Shown here: positions 1 through 9,759 of the stretch, piece by piece | Layout of the letters: every line of letters starts with the position of its first letter | How positions within the stretch are numbered: position 1 is the first letter of the stretch | NCBI GenBank assembly: GCA_014281115.1 | Contig: JACONQ010000009.1 | Span: forward strand, 2,170,001-2,234,000 | DNA: 64,000 bases | Direction: 5' to 3' | Source: Laburnicola sp. R22_1 | Taxonomy: Eukaryota; Ascomycota; Dothideomycetes; Pleosporales; Didymosphaeriaceae | Notes under the pieces: generated by a model | The model's input: the letters and a program-made list of their open reading frames with translations, nothing else | Told to the model about the DNA's origin: nothing | Database searches by the model: none | Program-made: the position numbers and the translations under genes

Positions 1-451
1 GGTAGAGGAGTGTAGATAATCAATGAGGAATCGATAAATACTATTCTACTATTTGATGGTGAAAGTTGAATAATAAACGTTGAATAATAGGGGCGCGGGA
101 TAGAGGGAAGGTGGGTAGAGTGAGGTGTTGTGTATGTAGTAGTGTGTATGTGATACGGAGGAGAGGAGAAGAGAAGAGAAAAGTGTAGGTAGAGTTCGTT
201 GGAGTTGGAGTTTAGCTTGGACTTGGACTTGGGTAGATAAATTGCATTGTTATGATGCCGTGAGTATAGTATAGTATAGTATGTGTAGTATAGTACAGTA
301 CGGTATATACCACAACGCAACGCTCTCCGCGCACGACTTTGTATATTCGTAGAGCAAACAGCCTTGGATAATAGATAGATGCGTGTAGTTGAAAGTGTCT
401 ATAATTATGTACAATAAGAACTCTAGTATTACAGACGTCGCCTGTTGTGCT

Positions 452-493
452 GGTTTTGGTTTTGGTTTTGGTTTTGGTTTTGGTTTTGGTTTT
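452..493. repeat. (GGTTTT)7 microsatellite
   Basis: Seven perfect hexamer copies in a row. They create artificial Lys-Pro or Asn-Gln repeat frames on the minus strand. Confidence 0.95.
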
Positions 494-551
494 CTGACCC
501 AGCTGAGCCGTGAATGAATGCATGACCCGAGGAGGTGAAACCCGACGGCCA

Positions 552-554
<3 letters not shown>

Positions 555-582
<28 letters not shown>
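555..582. repeat. (AGGC)7 microsatellite
   Basis: Seven perfect tetramer copies, about 60 bp from the hexamer array. Confidence 0.95.
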
Positions 583-769
583 GATACAACTCGTTCCGAG
601 CCGAGTGAGCTTACCCGACCTCGGCACCGTCTAACGCCCCGAACGCAGCGAGCGCACGCAACAAACGCACACGCGCCCCATGCTATGCCCTGCCATACCA
701 ACGCATCTCACCTCAGCACACCGCCCAAAAGTAAAAAAACAAGAAGAAACACATCCACCCCCCACCCCA

Positions 770-2903
770 TCAAATCCCCGAATCATCCTGCCCCTCCGGC
801 CTCCAAACATCCGCATCCCCCCTATGCGCCTCCAAAAACCTCCCCCAATTCCTACACCCCCTCTTCGCCTGCGCCAGGCTGCCCACGCCCCCAATCCACC
901 TCGTGACCTCCCTCTGGCGCTCCAGAATCTGCAGACTCATGCCGGACCCGGCGTGCCACCCAATGTGGCAGTGCAGCAGCCAGGCGCCCGGGTTGTCGGT
1001 TTTGTACGCGAGGACGAGATGCCCGTTGGCGGCGAGCATGGCCGTGTCGCGCCGCGGGGGGTTGGCCGTGTTGAATTTTGGGTTGGCCACGTCGAAGGGG
1101 CCGGGGCCTTGGGCGAGGATGGCGAAGTCGTGGCCGTGGAGGTGCACGGGGTGGGAGCCCTGGGGGTAGGGGGTTAGTTGGGGGGTTGGGTTGGGTGATG
1201 GAGAGGAGTGGTGTAGTCCTCTAGATGAAGGAAGGGTTTTGGCAAGGGTTTAGCACTTACGCCGAGGAGGTTTTTCGGGCCGCCGCCCGAGTTGAGGATG
1301 AAGTAGACGAAGCCTTCAGGGTCGTTGTACGCGTCTGGTGTGGTATGTCAGATGTGTATGTTCTGAAGCGCGGGGGCTCGGTGACTTACAGGGCTCGAGC
1401 ACGTAGTCTGGATTCCAGGTTGTGTTGGCCAAGTTGAGGAGTGTAGGGTTGGAGTAGTTCAGCCACTGCGGCTGCTCTGAGAGCGTCCAGCGGAACGCAC
1501 CATGGTACTCGTTGGTCTGGTCGATGCCAACGTAGTGCGCGTTCTTGAGGACGTCGTTCTGCGGCGGTGTCACCGTCCACTTGACACGAGGCTTGAACAC
1601 GGGGTCTTTGCAGCCCACTGTTGCAGGCCATCTCGATGTCTTTGGGTCGCCCGAGCCTGCACCCTTGTAGCTGATGATGCCGACGCGCTGCGTGTCAGTC
1701 TGGTTCGGTGGAAAGTTCTCTTGGGGAAATTGACAGAAGGTCGAATCGGCAGGGGAACCATCGTAATACTCTGTGCGCATCCAGTACTTCCCGTTCGCCG
1801 AGGCCGTCTGATTAGCATGCACGATCACGCCGTAGCGCTGGCCAATACCGACGGAAAGCGAGTTCGTCCAGAAAGGCTCGACAGCGACATAGTCGACAGA
1901 AACCACCTGGAGCATGTGGTTGTCGATGGAGAAGTGGAAGTGGAAGTCGACGGCGCTGTTGGTGATGCGCATCAGGTACTTCTTGCCCTTCTGGAAAGTT
2001 TGCTGGAAGTACGAACCAGTTCCAAGTTCGTTGTTGCGACCCACGCCATTGAGCGTGATGAGGTCGATTTTGGGTGGCGCATCGGCAGTCAAGGACTCGT
2101 GGAAAGCATCGTAGGCGCTGCCGTGGTGCCAGTCGTGTACCATGATAGGAGAAAACTCCTCGTCGTAGTTGGCTGACGTAGGCCCATGAATAACCACTGG
2201 GCCCATCGTTCCTTGCCCGTATTGGGAGCTGTAGTGGGAATGGTACCAACTGTGCCCGTACTGTCTGAGCTGGAATTTGTAGGTAAAGGAATCGCCCTGT
2301 GCAATTGGGCATTGCGTGATCGCTGGCAACTGTGAGTGGATGCTATGCTGGAGAATATTAGTTACTGACCGTTGGTTCCGTCGTAGTGGTTCTCGTGAAA
2401 CATGCGAAGACCGTGAAAGTGCACAGTAGTACCGTTGTTTTTTATTGTGTTCTTGACATTAACGATAATAGTATCGCCCCAGCATGCTTCAATCAACGGA
2501 CCAGGGAATTGGCCATTCACCACCTGCGCAATCTTTGGGAAGCCATCTGGGCTGATAGTCTTCTCGGATATTTCTAAGTTGAACTATGTACCGTCAGCTG
2601 ACGTTCGAACGTGAAAAAAAAGTTCAGGACAATGAGGATGTATGTGCCACTCACAGTTCTAGTAATACCAACGGGGAAGTCATCTTCGTAATCCGTATCA
2701 ATGTTGTACGTCTTGCTACCCTTCTTCACCCAGCAGCTACGGTCCTTATTGGTGTTGCAGTTGGTATATCCGGGATAAGAACAGGTAAAGCCTGTGGTGG
2801 CCTGTCTGGGTATGAATGAGGTCTCGACAGGACCGGCAGTAACGAGCGCAGCAGCCCCGAGCAGGGCTACGAAAGAGATAAAGGAACAGCGAAGAAGACC
2901 CAT
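770..2903 (-). CDS. laccase (secreted multicopper oxidase), 5 exons, 619 aa
   Basis: Exons on the minus strand: 2903-2655, 2583-2370, 2322-1390, 1334-1261, 1159-770. All introns are GT-AG, and together the exons form 620 codons with the stop. The start at 2903 opens a signal peptide (MGLLRCSFISFVALLGAA, cleaved near residue 24). All four copper signatures are present: HFHG (about residues 138-141), WYHSHY (180-185), HPVHLHGH (493-500) and HCHIGWH (553-559). The C-terminus ends in DSGI, the short tail typical of ascomycete laccases. Laccases oxidise phenols at a type-1 copper and reduce O2 to water at a trinuclear site, outside the cell. Ten residues after the type-1 Cys554 lies Met564, where ascomycete laccases often have Leu. 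The second junction only keeps frame with the acceptor at 2323, giving DGTNAITQCP. The gene looks intact and its substrate cannot be told. Lower-confidence points are the exact junctions. Confidence 0.93.
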
Positions 2904-2993
2904 GATAAAAAAAAAGTCTATCAAGTCAATGAAACGCTACAAGAGATTTCTGTGACGCCAAGGGGAACTACTGTTGTGCTGGATACATGCGTA

Positions 2994-3000
2994 CTTATAT
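2994..3000 (-). promoter_or_regulatory. TATA box of the laccase gene
   Basis: ATATAAG on the minus strand, about 91-97 nt upstream of the laccase start codon. The position fits a fungal TATA element, but no transcription start can be seen. Confidence 0.45.
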
Positions 3001-3309
3001 GGTCCCAAACGCCCATCATACGGTACGCACTTCGTTCCACGAAATGTGATGACCGGGACGATTGTTGACGTTCCGAGCTCAGGCCCGAGCGTGTGTAACA
3101 ATTGGATATACCTTCGTAGGAGCTGAGTGCCAAGTGCACGTAAGCGGCGAATCCTATGATCCTCATAGGCATACATCTCGGCTGGAGCTTAAGTGAAGTA
3201 GGATATGCGCTGTCAGGTCGAAGTCAGCAATGGATTGCGGCAGTCTGTGGCTTGCATATGCATTTCATATCACCTAAAATGAGATCATTCAACAGTGCCG
3301 CTCGTCGCG

Positions 3310-3840
3310 GCTAAGCTCTGCTCTGCTAGCAATAGTTATATACAGGTACGCTAGTTGCCTTACTAATATCTTATAGTTAAGCTTAATAGTCTATATTAAG
3401 CTATTTATATAACTATTTATTAAGAGGCCTAAAGCGCTAAATAGCTAGTAAGTCTTTAGCCTTTTTATAAGTGTTTTTATATTAGTTTAGTCCTTAGTTA
3501 GTATTAATATAGTATTTATTTATATAATAAGGTAGTTAAAATAAGCGTAATAGTCGTTTATTTAGTAGTAGTAATAAAAATAAAAAGTAGCTTTAGTAAA
3601 GTAGCGCTAGAAATAGAAATTAATATTATAGGTAGGGCTAGAATTATAGTTAGTGTTAGTAGTGTAGCTATAGTAAAGTAGAAGCTATATAGTAGGGTTA
3701 GTATTAGTTCTACTATAGGTTATATAATATATATATAGTGCGTAGTAGGAAAGCTATTTTTACTAGCAACTAGGGTATGCAGTAAGTATTTTATACTAGT
3801 AGGGTTAGCTAAGTGGGGAGCCGTTAAATTAGCTATTAAA
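3310..3840. repeat. AT-rich, RIP-degraded island
   Basis: Composition drops sharply to TpA-rich sequence full of TAG, TTA and TATA, flanked on both sides by GC-normal DNA. This is the look of a RIP-mutated repeat remnant. No protein, terminal repeat or target duplication can be recognised, so the family is unknown. Confidence 0.6.
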
Positions 3841-5900
3841 GTTAATTTTGGGTGAGTTTCGGGGGGGGTGAGGAGAGCCGAGCGATTATTCAGGTACGAG
3901 CTACTTTCGCGAGAATAGAAATCTGGAAAGTTTGCCGACGCCCAAAAGTATGAATGTGAGCCCTGGAATAAGTTCCGGGTTGTATAATATATGCTTCTTA
4001 ACGAGAAGCAGATGTTAGCAGTGCAGTAGTGAGATATCGAGATACCAAGGGTCACCGTAGTACAGGTCGGCCAACAACGGGCTTGATCCGTAGCTGGAGG
4101 CAGCCCTGGCAGAGGATGACAGCTGATAGAGAAGCGAGCGTAGCAATTGTAACCTTGGCTACGACAATGGCTTTTGCTGCAATGGCTCGCCCCGACTGCT
4201 TGGCTAGTCATCTCAGGCCATTTGCCTCCAGGTACTGCGTCGCTCGCTACATACCACCTCAAGTGTAGTTAGTGGCGACTGCGAACCCACTTAGCATGTT
4301 CCTGTGGGCCGCATGCGCGCCGTATGGTTGAAAGACAAGCATTGGTAGGACAACGGGAGGCGCGATATGCGAGATGGTGGCGTCGGTGGTTGGAACAGTG
4401 CCAAGGCTATGCTTACCTAAGTAGCCTAGTCCCTCCTCGTATACCAACTGTTGAGAATCCTGCGCGGCGTTCAACCTTTCAACCCCCATCTCATCATGCA
4501 ACAGATTACATGGAGTCATGAGCCTTATCTTAATTCTTTGATGGCAATCTACAGCTTTTCGACGATCGCATACGAAGTCCGACTCGGGTGTGCTAAAATC
4601 TCGCCGCGTACCTAAGGTACCAAGCGCGAAGTCCGACTTTCACAATGCCTTGTTCGTTCACAGGCACGCGCGGGAATACTTTCCCAAGCGAAGCTCAATG
4701 AGTGTTGAGGTTTATCGGCATTTGTGTAGTCCAGGCTTTTGAACTGAGGCAAGAGGCAAGAGGCAATCTGACATCAGGTTGGGTTGCACTAGGTGCCCCT
4801 CCCCCCAAGCCATCGTATCCATGGACAACTAGGGTAATGTGTGCAGGACAGGATCCCATTCTGTTCGTGTGTAGCATGACAGGATTAATCCGATTCTCTT
4901 GACTTGGCGATTCAGCGGGCGTACCTGGTGGTGCGATCGATGTACTGCACGTCAGATTTGCCCCGAACCGCGTCAGAAAATTGAAGCTTTCTTCGCGCCG
5001 CTGTGGCGCCTCAACGGTCAGAAACGATTCCATGGTGCACTGAACATTCCAGGAATAGCGATGCTTATGTTGAACCATAAATGCAAGTCGTTTTCCAAAT
5101 CTGGCTTTCAAGCTCACTAGCCTAGAACAAAGGGTGTCTGGCTATGTTACATCCCGTAAGCTCCTGTTCAAGATGCTTGGATCAACATTTTTGCGTCTGA
5201 GTTACTCAAGTAGAGGCGTCCCGACAATTATTGTTTGCCTTCTATCAGCACGTATCTAAATCAAATAGTCTGGTGACTGAGACCACATGGTGCCATACAC
5301 ATTCCGGACGCCCATATACGAGTTTGAAGCCACATCTCTCACCATCATGCAGAACCGCTCCTCGCAGACCGAAGAGGTATGATCTCCGACACATTGGTTC
5401 TTCTTCCCGGTGAAACTTCGCATAAAGAAGCCGCAGTCCGGCTTATCGACTCCTCTTACCACCGTACAGGCATTATTATGTTTGAAGGACTTGCGCGCAT
5501 CGGCCTATACTGTGCCTATTGATCGATGGTAGCGTGATATCTTACAATGTTTTCGCCCCCACTGAGGCAGTACAGCGTAACCGCCAGGTCCACGAGCGAT
5601 CTCTTTTCTTTCTTCCTTGTCGATTGTACTTCTTTGTCGTGCCATTCATTTTTAGACTGGCGATCTTTCGAGATTGAATACCCAGCTCTGCTAGACCAAA
5701 CGCACAATTTCTTCTTGATGGAATCGTCCCAAATGTTATCTTTCTTACCTTCGTCCATCCAATTGAATATCTTGTTCAGCAATGATACTGCTTCGTACCC
5801 AGCCCGTGACTAAAAGCAACTGTTTCCATATCGCAAGATAGAACAATACTAAATACACTTATATCTTCACAGCTGTGTACAAAGGCCATATAAATTCGTT
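3841..5900. other. intergenic DNA without a recognisable gene
   Basis: GC-normal sequence. Open frames of up to 140 codons occur on both strands (for instance 4695-5117 minus and 5547-5813 plus) but overlap one another, resemble no family and lack a convincing intron-exon layout. Nothing is claimed here. Confidence 0.5.
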
Positions 5901-5906
5901 CACTAG

Positions 5907-6143
5907 CCCCCGTACGATCCTATTGGATATACCTTGTCAAGCGCTTCAGGATCGCAATTTTATTATCCCAGGCCCCCTAGTCCAATGAGGCCGGATAATC
6001 AAAGGATAAATACTGCTCCGTCTCCCATCGATATGTATCATCCGGTACCCGTCGAAATTTCTTCCATGCATTCGCCACGACCACAGCAGGCGAGCTATGC
6101 GTCTTATTCGCCTCAAGAAAATGGGAGATATTACCATCGATAG
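5907..6143 (+). CDS. possible orphan terminal exon, Pro/Ser/Tyr-rich
   Basis: An open stretch of 78 codons begins right after an AG at 5905-5906 and ends at a TAG. It reads as low-complexity Pro/Ser/Tyr/Gln-rich protein (for example FYYPRPPSPMRPDNQR and SYASYSPQENGRYYHR), the style of disordered C-terminal tails of fungal regulators. No in-frame ATG lies near its beginning and no upstream exon was found, so it may be a gene remnant or chance. No function is proposed. Confidence 0.25.
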   Translation, partial: PPYDPIGYTLSSASGSQFYYPRPPSPMRPDNQRINTAPSPIDMYHPVPVEISSMHSPRPQQASYASYSPQENGRYYHR

Positions 6144-6274
6144 GTACTGAATTTATAATCTATATATTGCGAGTAGTTATATGAATGCAGCACAATTTGA
6201 TTTAGCAACACTTGAACTACTGACGCTACGCCCGTGAAGACCTTTGCATCATGACAACAATCACCGACCACGCA

Positions 6275-6638
6275 TCAGCAGCCCGTCACCTTCCAACTCT
6301 TTGCATTAGCATTCAACTCGCCGTAATAATCATTGAAGCCGTGCCCGATAACAAGGTTGCGACATCCCGTGCTCACTTTGCATCCTACGTCGGCGAGGTT
6401 GGTGTTCCAGTTGATCTGTTCAAGAACATAAGTCGATGTGGAAAAGGTCAAGAGCGAAAATACGAACCAGACTATCTGGAGAACATCCAGAACCGGGCGC
6501 CTGTGTGCAGGCTCGATTGTTGCTACCCGAGTAGCGGTATCCGTGGGCGACTGCGCGTGGACAATATAGTGTGAGGTCACAGGCCGTAACACTAGCTGCT
6601 GAGAGCAGTGGGACGAGGTATAAGGAAACGACCTTCAT
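6275..6638 (-). CDS. small secreted cysteine-rich protein, 2 exons, 103 aa (effector-like)
   Basis: Exons 6638-6468 and 6415-6275 are separated by a 52-nt GT-AG intron (6467-6416) in phase 0. Residues 1-19 form a signal peptide (MKVVSLYLVPLLSAASVTA), giving a mature protein of about 84 residues. It has seven cysteines spread along its length, the last as the final residue (WKVTGC). The size, signal peptide, cysteine content and lack of a recognisable domain match the working definition of a fungal effector candidate; other small secreted proteins look the same. It lies between a RIP-degraded island and a nest of transposons, a setting often seen for effector genes. An odd cysteine count leaves one residue free or used for dimerisation. 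The reading frame and splice sites are convincing; the function is unknown. Confidence 0.72.
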
Positions 6639-6742
6639 TGTTTGGGGAAATAGCGAAATGCAGAAGGTTACGGGTGTGCGTAGAGTGTTGGGTTTGACCT
6701 GGTGAAGGGGCAAAGACGACAACGGCAAGGCATCTTGCTTGA

Positions 6743-6750
6743 ATTTATAT
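6743..6750 (-). promoter_or_regulatory. TATA box of the small secreted protein gene
   Basis: ATATAAAT on the minus strand, about 105-112 nt upstream of the start codon at 6638. The spacing matches the TATA elements before the laccase and the monooxygenase. Confidence 0.45.
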
Positions 6751-6759
6751 CACTTCAGC

Positions 6760-7239
6760 GTGTGTTAACATATCCAATGATACTCCGTATAGAAGTAACG
6801 TCGTAGCTGCAGAGTATCAACTGAGCTTCCATGAGCAGCATAGAATGCGATGTTCGATGCTACCTAGGCTAGAAGTCTTGAATTGATATTTGGAACTTGA
6901 TGCGCTCGTATTCGTACGATAGCTCTAATATATATAAATCAAATTGCACGTTGTTTCAATTACGTTCTGTTCTCCGTGCTGTCCTCGTATTCTACCGTAT
7001 AACATCCAAGTGCGGGTGAGCCTTAACCGCTTACGACACACATTAGCTAACAGAAATTAGCTAGACGTGCTTCTTCGGCCGGTTCAATACGTGAATGCGA
7101 GAAATGAGAGTCCAGGCTTTGGCACGAAATTTTCGGAACATCTGCTGCAGAAGGAGCACGAGTCACGAGTTAGCACCTCAACCTCCATCCTCATCCCATG
7201 AGATACGCTCCCTGGCCAATCAGCTTCCATCACCTCCTC
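6760..7239. other. intergenic
   Basis: GC-normal to slightly AT-rich sequence between the secreted-protein promoter and the aquaporin stop codon. No gene recognised. Confidence 0.5.
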
Positions 7240-7622
7240 TCAAACCGTCCCCGCCTCCTCCTGTTTTCTCGCCGCGACTGTAGATCCGTTCTCCATTTCG
7301 CCTGTTCGCACCTTCGCCAAGTGTCTCTGCAGCCCCTCTTCTCCAGCTGCATGCACCGCATGCCCATGTCCGATCTTCTTCAAACTGTCTCGCATGAGCA
7401 TCTCATAGTATGCTGTAGCAAAAAAAGCCGCGGGAATATTGGCGAGAATGACGATCCAGCTATAGTTTTTGTAGGAGAATGCTTCGCCGCCGAACCAGAT
7501 GGCTGCCACGATGCGAGTACCGAGGTCACGCGCGAGATTAGTTGAGATGGAACTGTTGGCGAAGCCCCATACCATGCTGTTGAAAAATTAGACTAAGATT
7601 GGGACAAGGAGGATACAGGATA
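7240..7622 (-). pseudogene. aquaporin, C-terminal exon and part of last intron (piece 4 of 4)
   Basis: The exon 7576-7240 begins after an AACAG acceptor and reads MVWGFANSSISTNLARDLGT, then GTRIVAAIWFGGEAFSYKNY, ending at a TAG-type stop after a polar cytoplasmic tail. This is the last third of a fungal major intrinsic protein: the sixth membrane helix and the C-terminal tail. Positions 7577-7622 are the 3' part of the intron, cut by the Fot element that starts at 7623. The exon is free of RIP changes and fully open. The other pieces of the same gene lie at 9741-9759, 11593-12064 and 20472-20762, all on the minus strand and in the right order. Confidence 0.9.
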
Positions 7623-9740
7623 CCGAGGTGGACGGTCGAATGAGCCCGACGGCCGAATGAGCCACCTTGAACACCAAAACAGCCCCACAACTTGAGGCTG
7701 TAGAGCCTCACACAATAGCTATTATCGCGATATTTTCTAGTGGTGATATCTATAGGCTTTAATTGATATATATAGCTATTGATATCGCGTAGAAGGTGTG
7801 ATGTTGCGGCTGCGTCGTGACCTGAGAGCTGGCGCGCCTGCAGCAGCACGTTGAGGCTCTCCCCTACCTACGGGCCTCACAACAGCTCTCTTTTTAAGAG
7901 TTGCTTTTGCAGAAGCCTTAAGGCTGCGCTTTTTGCCCTTTTGAGAGGTTTTAAGAGCTTGTTGGAGTCGTTTTGCAGTCCTGCGAGCAGCTGCCCTAGA
8001 GGCCTGTTCAGCAGCCTTCTCCGCCTTCTCCTTCTCCTTTACCAGATTGGCTGCAGCCCTCGCCTGACGCCTTATTTCCTTCTCCTTCGCCTTTGCCTGT
8101 CTTGCCTCTTTACGAAGCCTATTTGTCTCAGCTTTTTGGTGTTGTACCTGCTCCTCCTCGCGCTCCTGGAGCTGCCGGCGATCACGTGCCTCCTTCACCT
8201 TCCTTGGAGACCAAAATATAGCTCCACCTTGATACTCCTCAGGCTCCTTAAGTAGGAGAGGCTTGCCTCGCTTCCTACGCGTTCTCTCGTTGATCAGAGC
8301 CTCGCGTAGGCCCTTGACCTCATACTCAAGGAGGGTCTTTTGAGTTGAGATTTGGTGGAAGGCCTGGCTTAGCTTTTGAGCTCGTTTATCACCTCGATCC
8401 TTCACTACCTGACGCAGTAGGCCTTCAGTCTTCCTCCAGTTTGAGGCACTTAAGGCTGAGGACTCGCTATCGCTTAAGGAGCTTAGGCTAGAGTTGAATC
8501 TCTGTAGTATAACCTCAGGATTGAAGGGTGAGAGGCCTGTAGCCTCGAAGGCCTTTAGGATTGTCGTTTCCTTAAAGGAGGCCTGCCAGGCTCGGTAGAA
8601 GAGGGGGAAGAAATCCCTCTTGCTCATTGAGCAAAGGCCCTGGCTCCTTTCCATAAAGGCTGAGATCTCCTTTAAGTAGGCTGTGGACAGAGGCTTGAAC
8701 ATAGCTACATCGAGCGGCTGCAGCGTATGGGTTGAATGAGGAGGATATACAGCGAGGAGGATCTTGTTCTAATTGCAGTACTCAATAAAATCCATTGTGA
8801 GGTGAGATCCATGGCCATCTAGGATGAGCAATCGATAGGAAGATCGAGCCTTCGCCTTTGTACCGCGATCAAACACCTGTTTAAGCCACGCAAGGCCGAT
8901 ATTGTTGTTCGTCCAGCCAGAGGGCGATGAGGAGATTCGAACCTGATGAGTCGCATGATTGAGGGCCTGTAGCCAGGAGTCCTGTATCGATCCTGAGGCT
9001 GACTGATAGATGAGAGCGGGCTCAAGGTAAGATCCATCAGCGCAGATACAGGCCAGCAGCGTTATCCACTCTCGAGAGCCATCCTGGATAGTACCCCTCC
9101 TCTTCCCATCCTCATATGAAGCCCTGCTGAAGATCCTCTTCGAGCGACCTACAACACCAAGCATAAAGCCCTTCTCATCCATATTGTAGGTATGACGCGC
9201 CTCAACGTGATACTGATTGATCTTCTCGCGTAGAAGGTTAAAGTAGAGGCTATACTTCCTCCCTGAATTAGCCTTGTGGCGACTATTGTCAATGCCCGTT
9301 GTCCATTTTGAGATAAGCTCGTCTGGGTGTTGGTGCACAAAGCGATTAACCTAGTGTACTCTAACCTCTTTCTGCGTAATCTACGAGGCGAAATTTCGTA
9401 TTATAGCTCGTGTAGGTGGTAGGCCTTGATTTGTAAGACGTTTAATATAGTGTAGAAGCTCTAGTTCCTGTTGTGGATAAAGAGCTTGTTGATTCTCCGC
9501 CATTGTACTGCGTGACCTTGAGATGCCTTGGTGTCGCCGCGCGAGCGTTGCACGGCTGCAACCATAATCTCTCGCAATCTGTCTATAGCTAAATTTTTCT
9601 GTAGGTCCTAGCGATTCAATCGCTGCAATCGCTGCCTCAATCGAGCTCATAGTGGTAGAGTTATCGCGTGTTGAAGTTGAGGTGTTGTCGTGGTGGGGTG
9701 GCTCATTCGGCCGTCGGGCTCATTCGACCGTCCACCTCGG
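7623..9740 (-). mobile_element. Fot/pogo-like DNA transposon A (2118 bp)
   Basis: Perfect terminal inverted repeats of about 44 bp (7623-7666 and 9697-9740) are flanked by the TA target duplication (7621-7622 and 9741-9742). Length, TA target and a DDE_1-type transposase place it in the Tc1/mariner superfamily, pogo/Fot1 group. Each inverted repeat holds two copies of a 13-bp box with core CGAATGAGCC, starting 17 bp apart. It sits in the last intron of the aquaporin gene and is the least mutated Fot copy in the window. Confidence 0.95.
7776..9650 (-). pseudogene. Fot-type transposase A, three in-frame TAG stops
   Basis: Starts at 9650 (MSSIEAAIAAIES) with an N-terminal helix-turn-helix, then a CENP-B-like DNA-binding region and a DDE_1 catalytic core: YNMDEKGF, then LILDGHGSH, then PPHSTHTLQPLD. 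The C-terminal third is a charged, Lys/Arg/Glu/Ala-rich coiled coil. The frame is broken only by TAG codons at about 9379, 9352 and 8770, each one C-to-T or G-to-A step from Gln or Trp. The protein was therefore nearly complete when it inserted and has had only light RIP. The coding sequence shows no intron. Confidence 0.88.
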
Positions 9741-9759
9741 TAATCACGTACTTTGCGTA
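9741..9759 (-). pseudogene. aquaporin, 19-bp sliver between two Fot elements (piece 3 of 4)
   Basis: On the minus strand this reads the end of an exon (TACGCAAA) followed by a GTACGTGAT donor and TA. It bridges piece 2 and the last intron: joining 11595, 9757-9752 and 7576 gives the frame ...IYANMVWGF..., as expected for a fungal aquaporin. The intron without the Fot insertion would be 55 nt. Confidence 0.8.

Larger units (their letters stand above)
1..769. other. 3' flank of the laccase gene, no gene seen
   Basis: No convincing coding region. The open frames here are low-complexity and overlap on both strands. The stretch holds two microsatellites (listed separately) and short AGTAT-type repeats near 265-300. 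It lies downstream of the minus-strand laccase and probably includes its 3' UTR. Confidence 0.6.

Noticed and set aside
680..1177. 165-codon open frame on the plus strand
   Set aside because: It is antisense to the last laccase exon, which has the copper-binding motifs and the DSGI end.
1502..2176. 224-codon open frame on the plus strand
   Set aside because: It is a mirror frame of laccase exon 3 caused by codon bias. It has no family resemblance.
2323..2370. Frameshift in the laccase at the second intron
   Set aside because: The first acceptor tried (CACAG) breaks the frame, but the acceptor 7 bp further in (GCCAG at 2323) restores it and gives expected family text.
3720..4262. 180-codon open frame on the minus strand
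   Set aside because: It runs from GC-normal into RIP-type DNA, has no recognisable domain and is overlapped by other frames.
4695..5117. 140-codon open frame on the minus strand
   Set aside because: No domain, signal or intron-exon support. The opposite strand is also open.
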